Positions 1 to 5,913 of a stretch of DNA of 5,913 bases are shown piece after piece; the first letter of the stretch is position 1, and each line of letters starts with the position of its first letter. The stretch spans positions 1 to 5,913 of the forward strand of contig JALSIK010000040.1 of assembly GCA_026990045.1 (NCBI GenBank), read 5' to 3'. The notes below the pieces were generated by a model. It worked only from the letters and a program-made list of their open reading frames with translations, had not been told where the DNA came from and did no database searches. The translations under genes and the position numbers were made by a program. This stretch comes from Chromatiales bacterium (GTDB lineage Bacteria > Pseudomonadota > Gammaproteobacteria > CAMYNG01).

Positions 1-1
1 G

Positions 2-127
2 CTGCGCGGATTGCTCGAAGCGGCCCTGGCCTGGCCCGGCACCGACCACACGGTGCTGCTGTTCACCGCCGCGGACCCGTCGGTCGAGGCCATGCACGCC
101 GCCGCCACCCTGCTGGAGCTGATGTAA
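2..127 (+). CDS. 3' end of an unrecognised protein gene (partial)
   Basis: An open frame enters from the left edge and ends at TAA 125-127, giving 41 visible C-terminal residues. They are rich in Ala and Leu, with a hydrophobic stretch (VLLFTAA) followed by a probable amphipathic helix ending in LLELM. Codon choice is strongly GC-ending like the genes downstream, so the frame looks genuinely coding. I do not recognise the family. It does not resemble the C-termini of KdsD, KdsC or the YrbG antiporter, which flank mla genes in some gammaproteobacteria. It points the same way as mlaF and stops about 80 nt before the preferred mlaF start. No hairpin with a U-tract follows it, so read-through into mla is possible. 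Confidence 0.6.
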   Translation: MRGLLEAALAWPGTDHTVLLFTAADPSVEAMHAAATLLELM

Positions 128-147
128 CCGGCGTGTGGCGGGCATCG

Positions 148-176
148 TTGTCTTTTGGCCGCCGTCCCGCCAGAAT
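148..176 (+). promoter_or_regulatory. putative sigma70-type promoter of the mla operon
   Basis: TTGTCT (148-153) and CAGAAT (171-176) are separated by 17 nt. Each matches its consensus hexamer at four of six positions. They lie in a short, relatively AT-richer island between the upstream stop codon and mlaF, where a promoter would be expected. Transcription would start near 183. This would exclude the GTG at 133 and the ATG at 175 as mlaF starts on this transcript and favour the GTG at 208. The assignment rests on sequence resemblance only. Confidence 0.35.
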
Positions 177-207
177 GGGCGCACCCCGAAACAGCGACAG
201 TCGGACC

Positions 208-1047
208 GTGGCACCACAACGAGACAACGACGAACCCCTGGTCACCATCCGCGATCTCACCTTCCGCCGCGACGGGCGCGTCATCTTCGATGGCATCGAT
301 CTCGACATCCGCCGCGGCCGCGTCACCGCGATCATGGGGCCCAGCGGCACGGGCAAGACCACCCTGCTGCGCCTCATCGGCGGCCAGCTCCGTCCCGAGC
401 GGGGCAGCATCCGCTTCGCCGGCGAGGAGATCACCCGTGCCGGTCGCGGCCGCCTGTACGAGCTGCGCAAGCGCATGGGCATGCTGTTCCAGAACGGGGC
501 CCTGCTCACCGACATGAACGTGTACGACAACGTGGCCTTTCCCCTGCGCGAGCACACCGACCTGCCCGAGCCCATGATCCGCGACCTGGTGCTCATGAAG
601 CTGGAGGCCGTGGGGCTGCGCGGGGCGCGCCGGCTCATGCCCAGCCAGCTCTCCGGCGGCATGGCGCGGCGGGTGGCCCTGGCCCGGGCCATCGCGCTGG
701 ACCCCGACATGATCCTCTACGACGAGCCCTTCACCGGCCAGGACCCCATCTCCATGGGCGTGCTGGTGCGGCTCATCCGCACCCTCAACGAGTCGCTGGG
801 CCTGACCAGCGTGCTGGTGTCCCACGACATCGCCGAGGCGGCGTCCATCTCCGACTACATCTACCTGCTGGCCGGCGGCCGGGTGGTGGCGCAGGGCACC
901 GCCGACCAGCTGTACGAGTCGGATTCGCAGTGGGCGCAGCAGTTTCTCCAGGGCCTGCCCGACGGGCCGGTGCCGTTCCACTACCCGGCGCCGGACTACG
1001 CCGGGGACCTGCTGGCCGGGGACGAGGACCGGGAGGCGGCGGCCTGA
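208..1047 (+). CDS. mlaF: MlaF, ATP-binding subunit of the MlaFEDB phospholipid transporter
   Basis: MlaF is the cytoplasmic ATPase that powers phospholipid movement by the inner-membrane MlaFEDB complex. From GTG 208 the protein has 279 residues; E. coli MlaF has 269. Visible motifs are Walker A GPSGTGKTT (44-52, Lys50), Q-loop Gln95 in MLFQNG, signature LSGGM (148-152), Walker B ILYDEP with Asp172 and Glu173, D-loop GQDP (177-180) and switch His206. The C-terminal GPVPFHYPAPDY segment (from 253) is characteristic of MlaF, where the tail contacts the partner ATPase and MlaB. The start is uncertain: the frame stays open upstream to GTG 133 and ATG 175, but those codons add residues without family similarity, and 175 overlaps the putative -10 box. 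None of the three starts has a good Shine-Dalgarno. The stop overlaps the mlaE start (TGATG). Confidence 0.95.
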   Translation: MAPQRDNDEPLVTIRDLTFRRDGRVIFDGIDLDIRRGRVTAIMGPSGTGKTTLLRLIGGQLRPERGSIRFAGEEITRAGRGRLYELRKRMGMLFQNGALLTDMNVYDNVAFPLREHTDLPEPMIRDLVLMKLEAVGLRGARRLMPSQLSGGMARRVALARAIALDPDMILYDEPFTGQDPISMGVLVRLIRTLNESLGLTSVLVSHDIAEAASISDYIYLLAGGRVVAQGTADQLYESDSQWAQQFLQGLPDGPVPFHYPAPDYAGDLLAGDEDREAAA

Positions 1048-1826
1048 TGCTGGACCTGCTGCAGAACCTGGGCCGGCGCGGGCTGGGCGTGTTCGAGCGC
1101 CTGGGCCGGGCCAGCCTGCTGCTGGTGCAGATCCTGGCCGGGCTGCACACCCTGCTGCCGCGGCCGCGGCTGGTGATCCAGCAGGTGTTCTCGGTGGGCG
1201 TGCTGTCGCTGGTGATCATCGTGGTCTCGGGCACCTTCGTGGGCATGGTGCTGGGCCTGCAGGGCTACAACACCCTGGTGGACTTCGGCGCCGAGGAGTC
1301 CCTGGGCGTGGTGGTGGCGCTGTCGCTGGTGCGCGAGCTGGGGCCGGTGGTGACCGCGCTGCTGTTCGCCGGCCGCGCCGGCTCGGCGCTGACCGCCGAG
1401 ATCGGCCTGATGAAGGCCACCGAGCAGCTCTCGGCCCTGGAGATGATGGCGGTGGACCCGGTGCGGCGGGTCCTGGCGCCGCGCTTCGTGGCCGGTTTCC
1501 TGTCCATGCCGCTGCTGGCCGCCATCTTCAGCGCGGTGGGGGTCCTGGGCGGCTACTTCGTGGGCGTCGGGCTGCTGGGCGTGGACGAGGGGGCCTACTG
1601 GTCGCAGATGCAGGACAAGGTGGACCTGTACGACGATGTCTACAACGGCGTCATCAAGAGCCTCGCCTTCGGCTGGGTGGCGACCTGGATCGCGGTGTTC
1701 GAGGGCCATGACGCCGTGCCCACCTCGGAGGGCGTGAGCCGCGCCACCACCCGCACCGTGGTCTACACTTCCCTGGCCGTGCTGGGCCTGGACTTCGTCC
1801 TGACCGCACTCATGTTCGGAGACTGA
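1047..1826 (+). CDS. mlaE: MlaE, permease subunit of the MlaFEDB transporter
   Basis: MlaE is the integral membrane subunit that forms the lipid path, as a dimer, between the MlaF ATPases and the MlaD ring. The product has 259 residues (E. coli, 260). An amphipathic N-terminus (about 1-40) precedes hydrophobic segments near 48-72, 86-110, 145-175, 195-212 and 236-257. The family core is intact: VRELGPVVTALL (95-106), with Arg96 and Glu97 matching the functionally important Arg-Glu pair, then FAGRAGSALTAEIG (107-120). The TEQLSALEMM segment (125-134) is the coupling-helix region facing MlaF. The start is fixed by a TGATG overlap with the mlaF stop and a GGGAGG Shine-Dalgarno at 1031-1036, which suggests translational coupling. 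The frame happens to stay open far upstream through mlaF, but that stretch looks like a shadow frame, not a fusion. Confidence 0.96.
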   Translation: MLDLLQNLGRRGLGVFERLGRASLLLVQILAGLHTLLPRPRLVIQQVFSVGVLSLVIIVVSGTFVGMVLGLQGYNTLVDFGAEESLGVVVALSLVRELGPVVTALLFAGRAGSALTAEIGLMKATEQLSALEMMAVDPVRRVLAPRFVAGFLSMPLLAAIFSAVGVLGGYFVGVGLLGVDEGAYWSQMQDKVDLYDDVYNGVIKSLAFGWVATWIAVFEGHDAVPTSEGVSRATTRTVVYTSLAVLGLDFVLTALMFGD

Positions 1827-1831
1827 ACCCC

Positions 1832-2389
1832 ATGATGAGCACGAGAACGACCGAGATCTGGGTGGGCGTGTTCGTGGCCGCGGGCCTCGCCGCCCTGTTC
1901 ATGCTGGCCATGAAGGTGAGCAACCTGTCCGCCCTCGACGAGGAAGACGGCTTCACCATCGAGGCGCGGTTCGAGGACGCCAGCGGACTCAAGGTGCGCT
2001 CGCCGGTGACCATGGCGGGGGTACGCATCGGCCGGGTGGTGGCCATCGAGTTCGACAAGCAGTCGCTGCAGGCGGTGGTGCGCATGCGCATCGATCGCCG
2101 CTACGACACCCTGCCGGCGGACAGCTCGGCCAGCATCTACACCGCCGGCCTGCTGGGCGAGAAGTACGTGGGCCTGGAGCCCGGCGCCGGCGCCGACGAG
2201 TGCGAGGAGGCGGCCCTGGAGGCGGAACTGGAGGGCCGGGAACCGGAACCGTGCGAGGGCGGGGCGCGCGTGCTGCGCGACGGCGCGCGCATCAAGATCA
2301 CCCAGGGTTCGCTGGTGCTGGAGAAGCTCATCGCCCGCTTCGTCTCCCAGTTCCTGGAGAGCGGCGGCAAGAAGGAGGCGGCACAATGA
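1832..2389 (+). CDS. mlaD: MlaD, MCE-domain subunit with an unusual acidic insertion
   Basis: MlaD is anchored in the inner membrane and forms a hexameric periplasmic ring that binds phospholipid above MlaE. The product has 185 residues (E. coli, 183). A single membrane segment lies at about 9-28 (starting IWVGVFVAAG). The MCE domain follows (about 40-155), with SGLKVRSPVTMAGVRIGRV (51-69) and the pore-loop motif TAGLLGEKYVGLE (104-116; Leu107-Leu108 line the pore in the family). A C-terminal helix (about 158-176) matches the part of MlaD that lines the central channel. Compared from memory with E. coli, residues 119-147 hold about 19 extra residues, strongly acidic and with Cys124 and Cys141. 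The frame starts ATG-ATG; the first is better spaced from GGAG at 1818-1821. It lies 5 nt after mlaE and overlaps mlaC by ATGA. Confidence 0.95.
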   Translation: MMSTRTTEIWVGVFVAAGLAALFMLAMKVSNLSALDEEDGFTIEARFEDASGLKVRSPVTMAGVRIGRVVAIEFDKQSLQAVVRMRIDRRYDTLPADSSASIYTAGLLGEKYVGLEPGAGADECEEAALEAELEGREPEPCEGGARVLRDGARIKITQGSLVLEKLIARFVSQFLESGGKKEAAQ

Positions 2390-3006
2390 AGAGACTCGCA
2401 ACCACCCTCGTGCTGGCGCTGGCGGTCGCGGCGGCGCCGGCGGCACCGGCGGACGATCCCCAGGCCCTGGTGGAGCACACCACCGAGCGCATGCTGTCCA
2501 CCCTCAAGAAGGAGCGCCCGCTGCTGGAGAAGGAGCCGGAGCGCATCTACGACCTGGTGAGCGACATCGTCCTGCCCCACTTCGACTTCGTCGCCATGTC
2601 GCGCTGGGCCCTGGGGCCCCACTGGCGCGAGGCCAGCCGCAAGCAGAAGCTGCGCTTCGTGCGCGCCTTCCGCACCCTGCTGGTGCGCACCTACGCCACC
2701 GCGCTGCTGGAGTACACCGACGAGAAGGTGGTGTTTCTGCCCCTGCGCGACGACCCCGCCTCGGGCGAGGTCACGGTGCGCACCGAGGTGCACCGGGCCG
2801 CCGGCGAACCCATCGCCATCCACTACCGGCTCCACCTGCGCCGGGGGGCATGGAAGGTGTTCGACGTGACCGTGGACGGCATCAGCCTGGTGGCCAACTA
2901 CCGCACCTCGTTCGACACCGAGGTGCGCGAGCACGGCCTCGATGCCCTCATCGCCCGGCTGGAGGAGCGGGCGGCGAGCAAGAAACCCGGGGCGGGGCCG
3001 GCATGA
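2386..3006 (+). CDS. mlaC: MlaC, periplasmic phospholipid-binding shuttle protein
   Basis: MlaC carries phospholipids through the periplasm between the MlaFEDB complex and the outer-membrane MlaA-porin complex. The product has 206 residues. It begins with a Sec-type signal peptide: basic MKR, a hydrophobic core (about 4-17) and a probable cleavage after Ala22 in the APA motif, before Asp-Asp. The mature part shows the family pattern: a helical N-terminal half with VLPHFDFVAMSRWALGPHW, then LRFVRAFRTLLVRTYATAL, and a beta-rich half with an IHYRLHL strand, WKVFDVTVDGISLVANYR and a final helix. The start is set by the ATGA overlap with mlaD and a strong AAGGAGG at 2372-2378, 7 nt before the ATG. 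It overlaps mlaB by ATGA at its 3' end. Its tail is short and Lys/Gly/Ala-rich. Confidence 0.95.
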   Translation: MKRLATTLVLALAVAAAPAAPADDPQALVEHTTERMLSTLKKERPLLEKEPERIYDLVSDIVLPHFDFVAMSRWALGPHWREASRKQKLRFVRAFRTLLVRTYATALLEYTDEKVVFLPLRDDPASGEVTVRTEVHRAAGEPIAIHYRLHLRRGAWKVFDVTVDGISLVANYRTSFDTEVREHGLDALIARLEERAASKKPGAGPA

Positions 3007-3314
3007 GCCCCCGGCTGGTGGCCGGGGAGGGCGGCCGCTTCCGCCTCGAGGGCGACCTCACCATGCACTCGGTGCCGGGCCTGTGGCGCGACAGCCGCGG
3101 TTTCCTCGAGCGCGCGCCGCAGGCGGTGGTGGTGGACCTGGACGGGGCCGGGCGCTGCGACAGCGCCGCCCTGGCCCTGCTGGTGGAATGGCTGCGCGCG
3201 GCGCGCCGGGCCGGGCGCGAGCTGCGCTTCGCCCACCTGCCCCCCGACCTGCGGGCCATCGCCCGGGTCTGCGGCCTGCTGGACCTCCTGCCCCTGGCCG
3301 ACGGCGGGGCGTGA
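3003..3314 (+). CDS. mlaB: MlaB, STAS-domain subunit of the MlaFEDB complex
   Basis: MlaB is a small cytoplasmic STAS-domain protein that binds MlaF and is needed for assembly and activity of the transporter. The product has 103 residues (E. coli, 97). Strand FRLEGDLTMHSV (13-24) is followed by a helix, then the central strand VVVDLDGAGRCDSAAL (42-57) and a helix LLVEWLRAARRAG. Asp53-Ser54 occupy the place of the Asp-Thr pair in E. coli MlaB (Thr52), as in anti-anti-sigma STAS proteins. Position and size favour MlaB over a sigma-factor regulator. It starts at ATG 3003 by ATGA overlap with mlaC; only a G-rich stretch lies upstream, so translational coupling is likely. It is the last mla gene and is followed by a 90-nt gap. 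Confidence 0.92.
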   Translation: MSPRLVAGEGGRFRLEGDLTMHSVPGLWRDSRGFLERAPQAVVVDLDGAGRCDSAALALLVEWLRAARRAGRELRFAHLPPDLRAIARVCGLLDLLPLADGGA

Positions 3315-3316
3315 CA

Positions 3317-3339
3317 CCCGGCGGCGGTATCGCGCCGGG
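3317..3339 (+). other. GC-rich inverted repeat after mlaB
   Basis: CCCGGCG (3317-3323) and CGCCGGG (3333-3339) can form a perfect 7-bp stem with a 9-nt loop, starting directly after the mlaB stop codon. No U-tract follows, so it is not a standard intrinsic terminator. It could partly attenuate read-through from mla, stabilise the mla transcript 3' end or be a chance GC-rich palindrome. It lies just upstream of the putative -10 box for ibaG. Confidence 0.3.
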
Positions 3340-3351
3340 CCCGTTCGGGGC

Positions 3352-3357
3352 TAAAAT
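3352..3357 (+). promoter_or_regulatory. putative -10 element upstream of ibaG
   Basis: TAAAAT matches the TATAAT consensus at five of six positions and stands out in very GC-rich surroundings. Transcription would start near 3364, leaving a leader of about 40 nt before ibaG. I find no convincing -35 hexamer 16-19 nt upstream, and there is no TG extension. The promoter would therefore be weak, activator-dependent or read by another sigma factor. It would let ibaG-murA-hisGD be expressed independently of mla. Confidence 0.4.
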
Positions 3358-3404
3358 ACCCGCTTTCGTGCCCGAACCATGGCCAGAACGAGGGGATCGC
3401 GACG

Positions 3405-3659
3405 ATGGAAGTGGAAGAAGTCAAGCGCCTGATCCAGGCCGGCCTGCCCGGCTGCGAAGTCATGGTCAGCGGCGACGGCAGCCATTTCGAGGCCACCGTG
3501 GTGGGCGAGGTCTTCGCCGGCAAGACCCCGGTGCAGAAGCAGCAGCTGGTCTATGCCACGGTGAGCGATCGCATCACCTCGGGAGAGCTCCACGCCCTGT
3601 CCATCCGCACCTACACGCCGGAGGAGTGGGAGCGGGCGCGCAAGCTGCAGGTCTCCTGA
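3405..3659 (+). CDS. ibaG: IbaG, BolA-family protein
   Basis: This is a small cytoplasmic BolA-like protein. Members pair with monothiol glutaredoxins (Grx4/GrxD) and share a [2Fe-2S] cluster, linking them to iron-sulfur trafficking and, in some bacteria, to acid response and cell-envelope integrity. The product has 84 residues, the same as E. coli IbaG (YrbA). It shows SGDGSHFEATVVGE (22-35), QKQQLVYATV (44-53) and the C-terminal ELHALSIRTYTPEEW (61-75). His63 is the BolA-family invariant histidine and His27 lies in the variable loop that can supply the second cluster ligand. A GAGGGG Shine-Dalgarno (3390-3395) precedes the ATG. The ATG at 3379 is in another frame. Neighbouring murA 26 nt downstream is the usual gammaproteobacterial arrangement, which supports IbaG over BolA. 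Confidence 0.93.
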   Translation: MEVEEVKRLIQAGLPGCEVMVSGDGSHFEATVVGEVFAGKTPVQKQQLVYATVSDRITSGELHALSIRTYTPEEWERARKLQVS

Positions 3660-3685
3660 GCACCGCCCCGCCCGCCGCGCACCGC

Positions 3686-4945
<1,260 letters not shown>

Positions 4946-4955
4946 GGCCGCCGCC

Positions 4956-5597
4956 GTGACCGACACCCTCACCATCGCGCTGTCCAAGGGCCGCATCTAC
5001 CGCGAGGCCCTGCCGCTGCTGGCGGCCGCCGGCATCGTGCCGCAGGACGATCCCGAGACCAGCCGCAAGCTGATCCTGGACACCCGCCGGCCGGAGGTGA
5101 AGCTGGTGGTGATCCGCGCCGCCGACGTGCCCACCTACGTCCAGTACGGTGCCGCCGACCTGGGCGTGGCGGGCAAGGACGTGCTCATGGAGCACGGCGG
5201 CGACGGGCTCTACGAGCCGCTGGACCTTCGCATCGCCCGCTGCCGCATGATGGTGGCCGGCCGGCGCGACGCGAAGCGCCGGCCGGGCCGGCTGCGCGTG
5301 GCCACCAAGTACGTCCACAGCACCCGGCGCCACTTCGCCGCCCGGGGCCAGCAGGTGGAGATCATCAAGCTCTACGGCTCCATGGAGCTGGCGCCGCTGG
5401 TGGGGCTGGCCGATCTCATCGTGGACCTGGTGGACACCGGCAACACGCTCAGGGCCAACGGCCTGGAGCCGCTGGAGCACATCGCCGACATCAGCTCGCG
5501 GCTCATCGTCAACACCGCATCCATGAAGATGAAGCACGCCGCGGTCAAGGCCCTGGTGGCGAAGCTGGCCGCGGCGGTGGAGGACCGGCAGCCATGA
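4956..5597 (+). CDS. hisG: HisG, ATP phosphoribosyltransferase catalytic subunit, short form
   Basis: HisG condenses ATP with PRPP to give phosphoribosyl-ATP, the first and feedback-controlled step of histidine synthesis. The product has 213 residues; the long enzyme of E. coli has 299. It ends without the C-terminal ACT-like regulatory domain. This is the HisG-S type, which works as a hetero-octamer with HisZ, a histidyl-tRNA synthetase paralogue not present here. The N-terminal TIALSKGRIYREALPLL (6-22) and the signature ELAPLVGL...VDTGNTL (144-165), which includes the PRPP-binding loop, are intact. The start is GTG 4956, with AGGG at 4944-4947 overlapping the murA stop. The C-terminus is not a truncation, because the stop overlaps the hisD start (ATGA) in an operon-like way. 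Confidence 0.96.
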   Translation: MTDTLTIALSKGRIYREALPLLAAAGIVPQDDPETSRKLILDTRRPEVKLVVIRAADVPTYVQYGAADLGVAGKDVLMEHGGDGLYEPLDLRIARCRMMVAGRRDAKRRPGRLRVATKYVHSTRRHFAARGQQVEIIKLYGSMELAPLVGLADLIVDLVDTGNTLRANGLEPLEHIADISSRLIVNTASMKMKHAAVKALVAKLAAAVEDRQP

Positions 5598-5913
5598 TCC
5601 AGATCCGGCGCCTGGACAGCGAACAGCCCGACTTCTGGTCGCAGCTCGAACGGCTGCTGGCCTGGGAGGGCGTGGCCGACGAACAGGTGCATGCCACCGT
5701 GCGCGAGATCCTGCACCACGTCCGCACCCGCGGCGACGCCGCCCTGCTGGAGTACACGCAACGCTTCGACGGCCTGGAGGCCGAGTCCCTGGCCCAGCTC
5801 GAGCTGCCGCCGGCGCGCCTGGTCAAGGCGCTGGCCGCCGTGGGCGACGCCGAGCGCGAGGCGCTGGAGACGGCGGCGGAGCGCATCCGCCGCTACCACG
5901 CCCACCAGAAACA
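5594..5913 (+). CDS. hisD: HisD, histidinol dehydrogenase, N-terminal part (runs off the window)
   Basis: HisD oxidises L-histidinol to L-histidine in two NAD-dependent steps using a zinc ion. Only the first 106 codons of about 430 are visible, so the zinc and NAD sites are outside the window. The visible part matches the family N-terminus: QPDFWSQLERLL (11-22), a helical region, then VRTRGDAALLEYTQRFDGL (43-61), the most recognisable element, and AEREALETAAERIRRYH before the edge. The start is ATG 5594, overlapping the hisG stop (ATGA), with GGAGG at 5579-5583 about 10 nt upstream. The hisG-hisD pairing after murA is a common gammaproteobacterial order and supports the call. Confidence 0.95.
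   Translation, partial: MIQIRRLDSEQPDFWSQLERLLAWEGVADEQVHATVREILHHVRTRGDAALLEYTQRFDGLEAESLAQLELPPARLVKALAAVGDAEREALETAAERIRRYHAHQK

Noticed and set aside
135..1046. Upstream extension of the mlaE frame through mlaF, as if a 563-residue fusion
   Set aside because: The part before 1047 is Arg/Pro/His-rich shadow sequence out of frame with MlaF. The MlaE start at 1047 has a good ribosome site and gives the family length.
3317..3350. Intrinsic terminator after mlaB
   Set aside because: The stem is GC-rich but has no following U-tract; the next bases are CCGTTCGGGG. It is recorded only as an inverted repeat.
2942..3685. Upstream extension of the murA frame to 2942
   Set aside because: It runs through mlaC, mlaB and ibaG in the wrong frame and encodes Gly/Arg/Pro-rich shadow sequence. 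ATG 3686 gives exactly the family length.

Overview
The window is GC-rich bacterial DNA (I judge roughly 70% GC, not computed), densely packed with genes all on the + strand. The order mlaF-mlaE-mlaD-mlaC-mlaB-ibaG-murA-hisG-hisD is a known gammaproteobacterial arrangement; from memory, Pseudomonas has the same ibaG-murA-hisG-hisD run. High GC, the C-terminal MlaF motif typical of proteobacterial MlaFEDB, a short-form HisG and a gammaproteobacterial-type IbaG suggest a high-GC gammaproteobacterium. Purple-sulfur or halophilic lineages are possible, but the species cannot be named from sequence alone.

Layout. Bases 1-127 are the 3' end of an unrecognised gene. Bases 128-207 are a short, less GC-rich gap holding a plausible sigma70-type promoter. 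Bases 208-3314 are a compact five-gene mla operon with overlapping stop/start codons (mlaF/mlaE, mlaD/mlaC, mlaC/mlaB) and one 5-nt gap (mlaE/mlaD). Bases 3315-3404 are a second gap with a GC-rich hairpin and a TAAAAT -10-like box. Bases 3405-5913 hold ibaG, murA, hisG and the start of hisD, which runs off the window.

How the genes work together. MlaF (ATPase), MlaE (permease), MlaD (MCE-domain hexamer) and MlaB (STAS subunit) form the inner-membrane MlaFEDB complex. MlaC is the periplasmic shuttle between it and the outer-membrane MlaA complex, whose gene is not here. Together they maintain outer-membrane lipid asymmetry. IbaG is a BolA-family partner of monothiol glutaredoxins. MurA commits UDP-GlcNAc to peptidoglycan synthesis. 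HisG and HisD catalyse the first and last steps of histidine synthesis. The short HisG implies that a HisZ regulatory subunit is encoded elsewhere.

I see no mobile element, CRISPR array, RNA gene or clearly new system. The most distinctive feature is an acidic insertion with two cysteines in the MCE domain of MlaD. The rest is conserved housekeeping content with some start-site and promoter questions.
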